From Treponema sp. (lineage in GTDB: Bacteria; Spirochaetota; Spirochaetia; Treponematales; Treponemataceae), in NCBI GenBank assembly GCA_016290995.1, contig JAEEVR010000016.1, forward strand, positions 1 to 63,497: DNA of 63,497 bases, in the 5' to 3' direction. The notes under the pieces are model-generated. The model made no database searches. It was not told where the DNA came from and saw only the letters and a program-made list of their open reading frames with translations. Positions 33,543 to 42,594 of this stretch are shown here, in pieces (positions within the stretch are counted from its first letter, which is position 1; every line of letters begins with the position of its first letter). A program made the translations under genes and the position numbers.

Positions 33543-35918
33543 TCACACCTTGACGGAAAGCGTTTTCGCTTCGCTGTACTTCTTAAAGAAGAGCGCGTAA
33601 CCGACGCAAGCAAGCGCGGCAAAAGCGGCGATCAAGCCAACTACATTGACGCGGCCGGCAAAGGCGTTTCCAAACTGGTTTACCATCAAAGCGACGACAT
33701 AAGCAAAGCCGCACTGCCAGCCGATTGCAAACCATGTCCACTTGGCGCTGTTCATCTCGCGGCGGATCGCTCCGATAGCGGCAAAGCAAGGCGCGCACAA
33801 AAGGTTGAATACCAAGAAAGAATATCCGGCCACGCTCGTAAAGGCCTGGGCCAAGGCTTGGTAAACCGTAAGATCTCCCGCGCCGTAAAGAATGCCCATC
33901 GTGCCTACGATGTTTTCCTTTGCGACAAGGCCAGTGATTGAAGCGACTGTCGCCTGCCAATTTCCCCAGCCAAGCGGAGTGAAAATCCAAGCGATGCAGC
34001 TTCCGATTTTTGCCAAGATTGAAGAATCAAGCTGGTCTTCGGCCAACATGCCAAAGCCTTCTTCGGTCCAACCAAAGAATGTGGTGAACCAAACGACGAT
34101 TGTGGAAAGCAAAATGATTGTTCCAGCTTTTTTGATGAACGACCAGCCGCGTTCCCACATTGAGCGGAGAACGTTGCCCAAGGTCGGCATATGATAGGCC
34201 GGAAGCTCCATTACGAAGGGAGCGGGATTTCCAGCGAACATCTTTGTCTTTTTAAGAATGATGCCCGAAATTACGATCGCGGCCATTCCGACAAAGTAAG
34301 CGCTTGTGGCAACCCATGCCGCTCCGCCAAAAATCGCTCCGGCGACCATCGCGATAAAGGGAACCTTGGCGCCGCAAGGAATGAATGTTGTAGTCATAAT
34401 CGTCATGCGGCGGTCGCGCTCGTTTTCGATCGTGCGGCTGGCCATAATGCCAGGGATGCCGCAGCCAGTTCCAACCAACATCGGAATGAACGACTTGCCG
34501 GAAAGTCCGAACTTGCGGAAAATGCGGTCAAGAACAAAGGCGATACGCGCCATATAGCCGCACGCTTCCAAGAAGGCAAGCATCAAGAAAAGAACCAGCA
34601 TTTGCGGAACGAATCCAAGAACCGCGCCGACGCCGGCAACAATTCCGTCAAGGATAAGGCCGCTAAGCCATTCGGCGCAGCCAATCTTTTCCAAAAGGCC
34701 TCCGACCAATACAGGAACGCCGGGAACCCAAATGCCGTAGTTGGCGGGATCAGGGCCTTCCTCTCCGTACTTGTCGGCCATCGCTTTCGCTTCGACGGCG
34801 GCCTCGTCGGTAATCTCTATCGGGTCAGAAAGCTCAAGCGTTTCTTCGTCCTCTATTACGTATGTCGTCTCTCCGTTGTCCAAGGCTTCCAAAATTGCCG
34901 GCGTGTCGCCGTACTCTTCGGCCGCCGCTTCGTAGGCGCTTGTTCCGATTCCAAACAAGTGCCAGCCGTCTCCAAACAAACCGTCGTTGGCCCAGTCGGT
35001 GGCAGCCGCTCCGACTCCGACCATCGCGATCCAGTAAACAAAGAACATAATGCAGGCAAAAATCGGAAGGCCCAGCCAGCGGTTTGTGACTATGCGGTCG
35101 ATCTTGTCTGAATGAGTAAGGCGGCCTGCATTGGCCTTTTTGTAACTTGACTTTAGAATTTGAGCGATGTAAATGTAGCGCTCGTTCGTAATGATGCTTT
35201 CGGCGTCGTCGTCCAATTCTTTTTCGGCGGCCTTTATGTCGTCTTCAATGTGGGCAAGCTTGTCCGCGTCAATTTTAAGCGACTCCATGACTTTTTCGTC
35301 GCGCTCAAAAAGCTTGATCGCGTACCAGCGCTGGCGTTCCTCCGGAAAATCGTGAACGATAGCCTCTTCGATATGGGCAAGCGCGTGCTCCACCGGGCCG
35401 CTAAAGGAATGCTGCGGAACAGTCTTTGTGGCTTGCGCCGCGGCGATCGCTTCTTCGGCGGCTTCCATTACGCCGTCTCCCTTGAGCGCTGAAATCTCAA
35501 CGATTTTGCAGCCCAACTGACGGGAAAGTTCAGGAACGTCGATTTTGTCGCCGGCCTTTTTTACCAAGTCCATCATGTTGAGCGCGATTACAACCGGGAT
35601 TCCAAGCTCAACAAGCTGAGTGGTAAGATACAAGTTGCGCTCAAGGTTTGTGGCGTCAACGATGTTCAAAATCGCGTCGGGGCGTTCGTTTACAAGATAG
35701 TTTCTTGCGACAACCTCTTCCAACGTGTAAGGCGAAAGCGAGTAAATGCCAGGAAGGTCTGTCACTACAACGCCGTCATGTTTTTTAAGCTTTCCTTCTT
35801 TTTTTTCTACGGTTACTCCAGGCCAGTTTCCTACAAATTGATTGGATCCTGTAAGAGCGTTAAAGAGCGTCGTCTTTCCGCAGTTTGGGTTTCCAGCAAG
35901 AGCAATTTTGACATTCAT
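33543..35918 (-). CDS. feoB: Ferrous iron transporter FeoB
   Basis: 791 residues. The N-terminal G domain has GNPNCGKTTLFN (G1), GNWPGVTVEKKEG (G2 region), DLPG (G3) and NMMD (G4). A GDI-like helical region follows to about residue 270. The membrane part has two gate motifs with FeoB cysteines, LVGTGCGIPGIMASR and LLCAPCFAAIGAI. Between the first and second membrane segments (about residues 310-395) lies an acidic soluble insert rich in Glu/Asp (EDEETLELSDPIEI). Similar inserts occur in clostridial and spirochaetal FeoB, but this one is notable. It imports Fe2+ across the inner membrane. It follows feoA by 1 nt and precedes the Cys-rich partner gene. Confidence 0.95.
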   Translation of the reverse strand: MNVKIALAGNPNCGKTTLFNALTGSNQFVGNWPGVTVEKKEGKLKKHDGVVVTDLPGIYSLSPYTLEEVVARNYLVNERPDAILNIVDATNLERNLYLTTQLVELGIPVVIALNMMDLVKKAGDKIDVPELSRQLGCKIVEISALKGDGVMEAAEEAIAAAQATKTVPQHSFSGPVEHALAHIEEAIVHDFPEERQRWYAIKLFERDEKVMESLKIDADKLAHIEDDIKAAEKELDDDAESIITNERYIYIAQILKSSYKKANAGRLTHSDKIDRIVTNRWLGLPIFACIMFFVYWIAMVGVGAAATDWANDGLFGDGWHLFGIGTSAYEAAAEEYGDTPAILEALDNGETTYVIEDEETLELSDPIEITDEAAVEAKAMADKYGEEGPDPANYGIWVPGVPVLVGGLLEKIGCAEWLSGLILDGIVAGVGAVLGFVPQMLVLFLMLAFLEACGYMARIAFVLDRIFRKFGLSGKSFIPMLVGTGCGIPGIMASRTIENERDRRMTIMTTTFIPCGAKVPFIAMVAGAIFGGAAWVATSAYFVGMAAIVISGIILKKTKMFAGNPAPFVMELPAYHMPTLGNVLRSMWERGWSFIKKAGTIILLSTIVVWFTTFFGWTEEGFGMLAEDQLDSSILAKIGSCIAWIFTPLGWGNWQATVASITGLVAKENIVGTMGILYGAGDLTVYQALAQAFTSVAGYSFLVFNLLCAPCFAAIGAIRREMNSAKWTWFAIGWQCGFAYVVALMVNQFGNAFAGRVNVVGLIAAFAALACVGYALFFKKYSEAKTLSVKV

Positions 35919-35919
35919 T

Positions 35920-36141
35920 TTATTCCACCTCTATCATTTCGGCATCGGCTTTTCTTAAAGAAAGCTCGTAGTTTCTAACATTCACTTCTATAGGATCTCC
36001 CAAAGGAGCGACTTTTCTTACAAAGATTTCAACTCCCTTTGTAACGCCCATGTCCATAATGCGGCGTTTTACAGCGCCTTCGCCATGAAGGCGGACAACT
36101 TTTACAGTGTCGCCCACCTTAACGTCCTTTAACGTATTCAT
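35920..36141 (-). CDS. feoA: FeoA domain protein (second)
   Basis: 73 residues, an SH3-like FeoA domain. The start ATG at 36141 has GGAGG 5 nt upstream; the frame is open further upstream. VGDTVKVVRLHGEGAVKRRIMDMG then GDPIEVNVRNYELSLRKADA is the canonical FeoA pattern. FeoA is a small cytoplasmic partner that is thought to modulate FeoB. It lies 1 nt upstream of feoB, which implies tight translational coupling. Confidence 0.92.
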   Translation of the reverse strand: MNTLKDVKVGDTVKVVRLHGEGAVKRRIMDMGVTKGVEIFVRKVAPLGDPIEVNVRNYELSLRKADAEMIEVE

Positions 36142-36176
36142 ATTTTCCTCCAAAATTATAAACAGAAATAGCGCCG

Positions 36177-36389
36177 TCAAACCATGACGCGGCGAGCCAT
36201 GTCTTCGTTGATGGCAATGCGGGACTCTTTTACTTTTACGATTACGTTTCCGGCAAGAGAATTGACAATTGTTACGGTTCCGCCAACCGTAAAGCCAAGG
36301 TTTTCCAAGTGGCGCCTGGCCTCGTCGTTGCCGCCGATTTTCTTTATGACTTGCTCAACTCCGGTTGTCGCATAGACTAAGGGAATCAC
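36177..36389 (-). CDS. feoA: FeoA domain protein (first)
   Basis: 70 residues from the GTG at 36389, which has GAGGAG 6 nt upstream; a TTG at 36419 would lie in the promoter. The domain runs from IPLVYATTGVEQVIKKIGG to SRIAINEDMARRVMV, with the FeoA hallmark RRHLENLGFTVGGTVTIV. Two separate feoA genes before feoB occur in other spirochaetes and Clostridia; the division of labour is not known. It is the first gene of the operon after the promoter/operator at 36408-36446. Confidence 0.9.
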   Translation of the reverse strand: MIPLVYATTGVEQVIKKIGGNDEARRHLENLGFTVGGTVTIVNSLAGNVIVKVKESRIAINEDMARRVMV

Positions 36390-36407
36390 TTTTGTCTCCT
36401 CTTTGTA

Positions 36408-36446
36408 ACTAATATACAATATATATTAGTCTATGCTTACTGTCAA
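36408..36446 (-). promoter_or_regulatory. feo promoter with palindromic operator over the -10 box
   Basis: Minus strand TTGACA (36441-36446), 17-nt spacer and TATATT (36418-36423) form a near-consensus promoter. The -10 box lies inside a perfect palindrome, ACTAATATA-CAATA-TATATTAGT (36408-36430, 9-bp arms and a 5-bp spacer). This is the position expected of a repressor site, for instance a DtxR/TroR- or Fur-type metalloregulator. The regulator itself is not identified. Confidence 0.7.
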
Positions 36447-36478
36447 TAGTTTTTAACAACTTTTTTCAATCTTTTGGC

Positions 36479-36506
36479 AAAAAAAATCCCCCGACAAGCG
36501 GGGGAA
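36479..36506 (-). terminator. Terminator of the LysM gene
   Basis: CCCCCG (36488-36493) and CGGGGG (36499-36504) form a stem with a 5-nt loop. On the minus strand it is followed by eight T (plus-strand A run 36479-36486). It lies about 60 nt after the LysM gene stop and insulates the feo promoter. Confidence 0.85.
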
Positions 36507-36564
36507 TTTTGCGCCAACAACGCTCACAAAACCGATTGTAACAACCAAAAGACTTGCCCGAGCG

Positions 36565-37437
36565 TTACCCGCGCGGAGCGGTAGCCGGATCGATGGGACT
36601 TCCGTTCCTAAAGACCATAAGCGTTAGGCGGCTTTCCTTGCTGATGGAATCGACGCCAGCCGTTCCGATTGTGTCGCCGTAAACGACGTAATCGCCCTTT
36701 TGAACGCTAATGCTGGACATACCGGTGTATGCGTAAATCAAGCCGGTCTTGGACTGGACAAAGACAACTTCGCCAAAGCCGCGGTATGAGCCGCAGTACA
36801 TTACCGTTCCGGCCATAATGTTCATAATCTTTTCTTTTTTGGCGGCGCTAAGCTGAACGCCCGACACCTTTCCGTTAACGTAAGTGATGCGGGGATTCTT
36901 TACAGGCCAAACCAAACCCGACGAACTCTTTGCCGAAGAATACTTTCTGGGATCCGCGTCCTTTAGGTCAAGCGAACTTGCGGCCACCGCTTGGGAAGCC
37001 TTTGCGGGAACCTTAAGCTTTTGACCGGCCTTTAGCGAAGCGTCGCTGCCCAAATTGTTAAGGGCAAAAAGCTCGGCGACTTTAATGCCGCGCTCGCGGG
37101 CGATTCCGTAGTAAGTGTCGCCTTTTTGGGCAACGTATGTTTCAAGATTTTCAGTTGAGTATGAAGAGCCTGACGAAACCGAAGCGGAATTCAAGGTCGC
37201 GGCGTTTTCGATGTCGGGCGTTGGAATGTTAAGCTTTTGTCCAAACTTAAGGACGTCGCTTTCGCTTAAGCCGTTGGCCGCGCGAAGCTCGCTTACTGTG
37301 ATTTGATACTTACGACTGATTGAATAAAGAGTCTCGCCTTTTTCAACCAAATGAGTGGTATCGGCAAAGACGGCCGACGCCATCAAAACTAAAGAAGCGC
37401 GAAGGAAAACTCTTAAAAAACTTTTGCTGACTTTCAT
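36565..37437 (-). CDS. LysM protein with degenerate M23 domain
   Basis: 290 residues with a signal peptide ending near ASAVFA. Two LysM domains follow: HLVEKGETLYSISRKYQIT to QKLNIP (about 29-73) and YVAQKGDTYYGIARERGIK to QKLKVP (about 99-143). A C-terminal LytM-like domain (about 175-285) contains IMAGTVMYCGSYRGFGEVVF, YAYTGMSSISVQKGDYV and TLMVFRNGSPIDP. The His and Asp zinc ligands of active M23 endopeptidases are absent (TLMVFR replaces HLHFE-like). It is therefore likely a peptidoglycan-binding regulator of the NlpD type rather than a hydrolase. A GATAAT lies 8 nt before the ATG but without a convincing -35 box. Confidence 0.82.
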   Translation of the reverse strand: MKVSKSFLRVFLRASLVLMASAVFADTTHLVEKGETLYSISRKYQITVSELRAANGLSESDVLKFGQKLNIPTPDIENAATLNSASVSSGSSYSTENLETYVAQKGDTYYGIARERGIKVAELFALNNLGSDASLKAGQKLKVPAKASQAVAASSLDLKDADPRKYSSAKSSSGLVWPVKNPRITYVNGKVSGVQLSAAKKEKIMNIMAGTVMYCGSYRGFGEVVFVQSKTGLIYAYTGMSSISVQKGDYVVYGDTIGTAGVDSISKESRLTLMVFRNGSPIDPATAPRG

Positions 37438-37480
37438 ACCCTTATATTATCGGCAGAAAATCAGCAAAAGTTGAATTTAA

Positions 37481-37888
37481 TTATTTCGCGCTTTTTGTTG
37501 TTTTCTTTGCGGGAGCCTTTTTGGCGGCGGCCTTTTCGCCAGATCCTTTGTCGGCTGACTTCAAGATCTTTTCCCGCTTTGAAATTTCTTTGGTGAATGT
37601 AGAAATAGTTTTTAGCAATTCAGAAACTTCAGCGTCGTCGGCGGTCAAAGGAGCGGCGTTCTTGGCTGACAATTTTGTCGCGACAAGCTCGCCCAACGAA
37701 GCGTAAGCCTTCTTTACTTTTGACTCAAACTGCTTTTTTTCGGCCAAAACCATTCCCAAGTCGCCATAATTCTGGATGGCAGTTCCGGCTTTAGACAAGC
37801 CCTTTTTTGTAGCGGAGAATCCAGTCTTAAGGCCAGCCTTGATGTCGTTCCAAATCTTAGAAGCCTTTTCTTTTGTTTCCTCTTTCAT
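37481..37888 (-). CDS. Small helical protein with Lys/Ala-rich tail, unknown function
   Basis: 135 residues. No signal peptide and no known domain that I recognise. The N-terminal half is amphipathic helix (EKASKIWNDIKAGLKTGFSA). A probable coiled-coil runs from about residue 48 to 108 (EKKQFESKVKKAYASLGELV, SELLKTISTFTKEISKREKI). The last 22 residues are a Lys/Ala/Pro tail (AAAKKAPAKKTTKSAK) of the histone-H1-like sort. AGGAG precedes the ATG, and the promoter at 37908-37936 is close to consensus. It lies between the LysM and SpoIIE genes. DNA- or phosphate-binding through the tail is possible but unsupported. Confidence 0.75.
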   Translation of the reverse strand: MKEETKEKASKIWNDIKAGLKTGFSATKKGLSKAGTAIQNYGDLGMVLAEKKQFESKVKKAYASLGELVATKLSAKNAAPLTADDAEVSELLKTISTFTKEISKREKILKSADKGSGEKAAAKKAPAKKTTKSAK

Positions 37889-37907
37889 ATTAAACTCCTA
37901 TATAAAA

Positions 37908-37936
37908 ATTATAACGCGCTTTTTTAAATCCGTCAA
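37908..37936 (-). promoter_or_regulatory. Promoter of the small helical protein gene
   Basis: Minus strand TTGACG (37931-37936), 17-nt spacer, perfect TATAAT (37908-37913). The leader is about 13-15 nt and contains the AGGAGT Shine-Dalgarno. The -35 box overlaps the stop codon of the SpoIIE gene. Confidence 0.7.
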
Positions 37937-40900
37937 ATTATTTTTGCCGCAAGCAAGGTAAGGTCGTCAAGCTGCTCGTCTTCCCTAAGATAGCTGTAAT
38001 GCAAGTAGACGTTGTCGGCCTGCTCGTCGTCTTTGTTGGAACAATAGTATTCGTACAAGTTGAAGTGTTCCTTTAAGAAGGCGTCGATCCTTCGGTCTAC
38101 GCGAACAGTGTCCTTTTCGCCGGCGTTTTGCGGCTTGTAAAAGCGGAAAACTTTTTCGACTGAGCAAAGCGCAAGGATTACCTCCTCCGTAGAGCCCGCG
38201 CAGTTGGTAAAGTCAAACTCAAGGACTTCGTTGGGAACGGGATTATGGTACTTTTTAAGAACGTACTTTTGCTTGTTCAACACCGCCTCGATGATTTCTT
38301 GGATGCGTTCGTTTTCCATTTGTTCGCTTTCGCTTCCAACCTTATGGTTTTCGTGAACGCCGTCTTCCGGTCCGTCTTGGCATTTTGTCACGTTGAATTC
38401 CTGGTCGCGGAATTTGCGCGTTGATTCCTCGATGCCGTCAGTGTAAAGGAAAAGAACGTCGCCCTTGTTAAGGCGGGTCTTTTCAATCTTGAATCCGCCC
38501 TTCATCTGCACCATAAAGGTTGGAAGCGGACCGGCGGCTGGAGTTTCTTGCAAGGTCAATGTCTTTTGCTTTTTGGCGGAACTGTCGTAAATGTGAACGA
38601 TGTTGTCGCCGGCGTTGCAAAGGTTAACTTCGCCAGTCGCGGTGTCAACCAAAACCAAAATCAACGTGGCGAATTTTCCCTTGATTCCAAGAGACTCGAT
38701 AAAGTCGTTGATTTGAGTTACAAGGATGTCCAAGCCGACGCCGGATTTTTTTGGCGACCAGTTTTCATAATATTTTCGGAACAAGGTCGCGACTACGGTC
38801 ATGATAAGGGCGGCTGGAACGCCGTGGCCCGAAGCGTCGCATTTGATCATAACGTAATGGTTTTCGTCCAGTTTTTTGTAGTCAAAGTAGTCGCCCGAAA
38901 CTTCGCTGGCGCCTTCGTAGTAGCCAAAGCACTGGAAGTTCTTGTCGTTCAAGATCGCGACCGTTTGCTTGGCGCCGGAATTGTCAGGCGTCAAGGGCAA
39001 GAAGGCGCGCTGAACGACCTTACCGTCCATAGCCAAGTGTTCGTCTTGGGCGGCCTTTACCAAGTCGCGGGTCATTTCGTTCACGCTGTCGCCCAGCTGG
39101 CCGATTTCGTCGCGGCTTTTGATTACGATTTCCTTGCCCGCAAGTTTTTCCTTGTTGACGGTGTTTCCGATCATTACTACGTGGCTTGCAAGGCGCTTGA
39201 TCGGGCTTACGATTACGCTGGCCAAAACCCAAGAGGCGATGATGCCGATCAAAACGGCAAAGAGCGAAACGGCAAGCGCCGTATAGACGATTGTCCTTCG
39301 GGCTCCGTCTATGGCTTGAATCAAGCTTACAGTAGAAACCGAGATGAATACAATCGCGCGCACGTAAGTTTGCGAAGTGCCCTGGCGGTAAAGAACAGGC
39401 CGATAGAACAAATACTCGGTGTTCTCTCTGTCAAGCAAGGCGGAATTGTATTCCGGGAAGCTTCCCGTCGCGCCTTCGGACATTTCGTTCAAGGTTCTTG
39501 AAAGGCGCGTTGAAAGTTCGGTTGTGATTACGGCGATTTCCTCTCGCCTCTTTATCGAAACGGCGTCCGACCTAAGAGCGATTGACGCGCCTTCGGCGTT
39601 TAGGGCCGCGATGTTCTTTGCGATTTCTCCGGCGCTCTGGGCGGCTTCTTGGTTAAGCTCTTGGCATATATCGGAAGCCGAAAGCATTGTTTGGTCAGTG
39701 ATCTTAGAGACTCCAGGAGTGAGAATCTCTGTGTCGATCTTTTTTGACAAATCTGAATCGTTTGACGCCCAAAGGAAATCCAAGCCGCCCGATCCTTCGT
39801 CGTTAGAAGAAAGGCCCGCGATGCTTACAAAGTTGGCTTCGCTAATGGCGGCCGACTGTTCCGGCAAGGCGCTCAATTCCAAAACGTTTTGCGTAGGCAT
39901 GTAAGCGCGCGCTCCGCTTGCGATGCTGGAAAGCAAAACATTGACGCGTTCCTCCAAACCTACAGACAAGGTTCTTTCTTGGGAACGAGTCATAACATAG
40001 CCCAACGGCAACGAAACCAAAAGGATCGCCATAAAGACAATCATCGCGGTGAACGACATAAGCTTTAAGCGCAAGCTTGTTCCCCGCCGATTCAGGACTT
40101 GAATCTTTTTCTTTTTTTCCAGCGGCATAAGGTCTCCTGAAAGAAGCGCGTTGATTTCTTTTTTCACAAGGACAGCTTCCTTAGCGGAAAGAGCCAATCC
40201 TCGCGCCGCAAAAATCAAGGCGCCTAGCGCGATTATGATAATGATCGCAAACAGAATGTCTCCTGTTCGCGTAAAGAATTTTCCAGTGTCGTAAACTCTT
40301 TGCCAAGCGGGCTTGTAAACGTAATTGGCGGCAATCTTTACCGTTCCGTTTTCGCTGATCTCAAAGGCCGACGGCATTCTGTAAACGCCGCGGTCCGAGT
40401 GGTAAAGGGTTATTGTGTATGTTCCCTGGGGAATCGTGTTGTCAAGCTTAATGCCGGCGATTCTTTCGTCGCTGGCCAAAGAATAGTCTCCGTCCCTTAA
40501 GTTAAACTCAAGCGAATACGGCTCTTTTGCGTCTTCCTTGGAAATTACGATTTTGTAAACCGTTCCGTCATACCTAAAGCCGGAACCGCGCAACTCCAAA
40601 GAACTGCTTCCAAAAATGTCAGAGTTTTTGCTTACAGACGAAACGCGCGTAAAGGGCTCGTACTTGTTTGCGTAAACGGTTACAAAGGCAGGCTCGCCGA
40701 CGTTTCCGGCCTTGTCGATGGAGCGAACGCTAAAGGTATAGACGCCGTTCCTGCGGTTGGCAAAACGAGTCGATGTGTTTCTTGTTTGAACAGCCGCCGC
40801 AGGAGCGCGAGGCTTTAGCGAGCCTTCGGGATTCTTTTGCTTAAAGGCGGCAAGCAAGTTTGAAAGCTCCGCGTCGCTTATAGTCGTCGGATGGCGCTTA

Positions 40901-42540
40901 GAGGTGAACAGTTCTTTTGGAAGGTTTTCGACTTTTTCTAGGTTGAATGAATAACCTTCGATTTCTTCGTCTTCTGATTCATCGCGCCAGCTAAAGGCAA
41001 GGTCGTTGCTTAGGGCAAAGCCAATCGAATCCGCTTGCGGGCCAGTGATTACTGGCGGCTTTGGCGGAGTCAAATCCCTGTAATAAGAAATCGTCGCGTT
41101 GTCAGACCAGTTTCCGGCGTAGTCAACCGCCCTAACCTTTAGATACCAATTCTTTTCGGCAGGCGCCTTGACTGAAATCGTGTTCTCTTTTGGAAGGTTC
41201 ATCAAAGATGTCGGAGCGTCTTTGTTTGGATCCTGTGTCCACAGCCAAGAGTAGCCGCGGATGCCGGAAGAATCGGTGGGCAACGAAACCCTAAAGCGAA
41301 CGTTTTCGTCGCGGCTTCTTTGGCCCAAAGCGTAAGAAAGAGGCGTGATTGTAGGAAGCAAAACCGTGTGGTCGCTTTCCAGCCTATATATCCAAGAAGA
41401 ATTGCCGCTCGATCCCTGCCAAACAAAGGCAAGAGTCTTGCCCTCGTCCGTAATCATCGGATAGACAAAAGTCGCGGCGCTTCTTTGCGGAGAAAGAACG
41501 ATTTGATCGCCCCACAAAGTTCCCTGTCGCTGGGTAAAGTAAACTCTTTCAAAGCCGCTTCTTGTGTCAAACCAAACCAAGCTTAGGTGATTGTTATGGC
41601 TGAACAAAATCGGTCGGTTTGCGTTGCCGGCGGTTGAAATCCTTTCCGTTCGGCCCAAAATGTTTCCGTCGTTGTTCAACTGGGCAAAGTAAACGCTTGA
41701 GTTTTCTGAATTGTAGGGAGTGCGTTCCCAAGCGATGTAATTGCTTTGCTCAAAGCGCGCCAAAGTCGGACGCTGGTCGCTGGACAAATCGTTTTCGGAA
41801 CCTGTGGCAAGCATTACAGGATTTGACCAAGAAGATCCGCCGCTAGAAGAAAGCGTTGAAAAAAGCTTGTATACGATTCTGGATTGAGTTCGATACTGCG
41901 CTTGGAAGACGACCAGCTCGCCTTTTGGCGTTGAAAGCAATACCGGCAAAAATGGGTTAAGGCTTTTTTGCGCCGGAGAGAACTCGCTAAAGTCATTCCA
42001 GTTTATTCCATCGCGGCTTTTGGCGTAAAGCATCGTAAAGCTTTCGTCGCGGCCCAAAGAAGTAAAGACGATAAAGCCGCCGTTGTGCAAATCGTAAACG
42101 CGGGGAGCTACAAGCGGAAGGTTTTGCTTGCTAAACTTTTTTTGGTTAAAGGAAACGCCGCCGTCAGAGCTTGTGTAAATCGAAATTGTGTTGGCGTCAG
42201 AAAGAACGCTTACCGCCAAGACGCCGCTTGAATTCATCGCGGCGCTGTAAAGGTCGGGAATTTCTCCGGAATACGGAAAGGGACCCGCAAAACGATTGGC
42301 TTCTTCCCACTTTCCGTCCTTGTAAAATTGAACCATTAAGTATATAGAAGATTTCTTTGCGTCAACTTCTTGCCACACCGCCGCGGCTATTTGTCCGTTG
42401 GAAACGGCGCTAGGAAAGCACACGCCGCTAGAAGATACGCGGACTGGATTTTCCCAAAAGTAATTTTGTGCCGCCGCTCCCCTTGCAAGCAAAAGAAAAA
42501 GAGAAAAAATAACTGCGGTCAAAAAGCGGTTCTTACGCAT
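37933..42540 (-). CDS. SpoIIE/PP2C-type phosphatase with large periplasmic sensor and HAMP domain
   Basis: 1535 residues from the ATG at 42540, chosen because TATAAT lies 7 nt upstream; the ATG at 42549 is the alternative. The signal peptide ends ARGAAAQ. About 370 residues of BNR/sialidase-like propeller repeats follow, then fibronectin-like segments with WYLKVRAVDYAGNWSDNA and GVYTFSVRSIDKAGNVGEPA. A first membrane helix lies near residue 765 and a second near 830. A second periplasmic region precedes a third helix near 1085-1110 and the HAMP domain. The SpoIIE phosphatase starts near residue 1200: GYYEGASEVSGDYFD, KCDASGHGVPAALIM, CNAGDN and FLYTDGIEES hold the metal-binding Asp/Gly residues. 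Such proteins dephosphorylate anti-anti-sigma or similar partners. No anti-sigma gene is adjacent. Confidence 0.85.
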   Translation of the reverse strand: MRKNRFLTAVIFSLFLLLARGAAAQNYFWENPVRVSSSGVCFPSAVSNGQIAAAVWQEVDAKKSSIYLMVQFYKDGKWEEANRFAGPFPYSGEIPDLYSAAMNSSGVLAVSVLSDANTISIYTSSDGGVSFNQKKFSKQNLPLVAPRVYDLHNGGFIVFTSLGRDESFTMLYAKSRDGINWNDFSEFSPAQKSLNPFLPVLLSTPKGELVVFQAQYRTQSRIVYKLFSTLSSSGGSSWSNPVMLATGSENDLSSDQRPTLARFEQSNYIAWERTPYNSENSSVYFAQLNNDGNILGRTERISTAGNANRPILFSHNNHLSLVWFDTRSGFERVYFTQRQGTLWGDQIVLSPQRSAATFVYPMITDEGKTLAFVWQGSSGNSSWIYRLESDHTVLLPTITPLSYALGQRSRDENVRFRVSLPTDSSGIRGYSWLWTQDPNKDAPTSLMNLPKENTISVKAPAEKNWYLKVRAVDYAGNWSDNATISYYRDLTPPKPPVITGPQADSIGFALSNDLAFSWRDESEDEEIEGYSFNLEKVENLPKELFTSKRHPTTISDAELSNLLAAFKQKNPEGSLKPRAPAAAVQTRNTSTRFANRRNGVYTFSVRSIDKAGNVGEPAFVTVYANKYEPFTRVSSVSKNSDIFGSSSLELRGSGFRYDGTVYKIVISKEDAKEPYSLEFNLRDGDYSLASDERIAGIKLDNTIPQGTYTITLYHSDRGVYRMPSAFEISENGTVKIAANYVYKPAWQRVYDTGKFFTRTGDILFAIIIIIALGALIFAARGLALSAKEAVLVKKEINALLSGDLMPLEKKKKIQVLNRRGTSLRLKLMSFTAMIVFMAILLVSLPLGYVMTRSQERTLSVGLEERVNVLLSSIASGARAYMPTQNVLELSALPEQSAAISEANFVSIAGLSSNDEGSGGLDFLWASNDSDLSKKIDTEILTPGVSKITDQTMLSASDICQELNQEAAQSAGEIAKNIAALNAEGASIALRSDAVSIKRREEIAVITTELSTRLSRTLNEMSEGATGSFPEYNSALLDRENTEYLFYRPVLYRQGTSQTYVRAIVFISVSTVSLIQAIDGARRTIVYTALAVSLFAVLIGIIASWVLASVIVSPIKRLASHVVMIGNTVNKEKLAGKEIVIKSRDEIGQLGDSVNEMTRDLVKAAQDEHLAMDGKVVQRAFLPLTPDNSGAKQTVAILNDKNFQCFGYYEGASEVSGDYFDYKKLDENHYVMIKCDASGHGVPAALIMTVVATLFRKYYENWSPKKSGVGLDILVTQINDFIESLGIKGKFATLILVLVDTATGEVNLCNAGDNIVHIYDSSAKKQKTLTLQETPAAGPLPTFMVQMKGGFKIEKTRLNKGDVLFLYTDGIEESTRKFRDQEFNVTKCQDGPEDGVHENHKVGSESEQMENERIQEIIEAVLNKQKYVLKKYHNPVPNEVLEFDFTNCAGSTEEVILALCSVEKVFRFYKPQNAGEKDTVRVDRRIDAFLKEHFNLYEYYCSNKDDEQADNVYLHYSYLREDEQLDDLTLLAAKII

Positions 42541-42547
42541 TTCCTTC

Positions 42548-42576
42548 ATTATACCAATATTCGTTCCAAAGCGCAA
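42548..42576 (-). promoter_or_regulatory. Promoter of the SpoIIE-type phosphatase gene
   Basis: Minus strand TTGCGC (42571-42576), 17-nt spacer, perfect TATAAT (42548-42553), then 7 nt to the ATG at 42540. It matches the TTGCGC-N17-TATAAT promoter at 27215-27243 and predicts a leaderless mRNA. Confidence 0.65.
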
Positions 42577-42594
42577 ATCATAGGCAGGCCGCCG

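Noticed and set aside
34191..35111. 306-codon open frame antisense to feoB
   Set aside because: It is the mirror of a strongly conserved gene, has no recognisable domain or start signal, and reflects codon bias of this genome.
38548..39501. 317-codon open frame antisense to the SpoIIE gene
   Set aside because: The opposite strand encodes the conserved HAMP and phosphatase domains; no Shine-Dalgarno, promoter or domain supports this frame.
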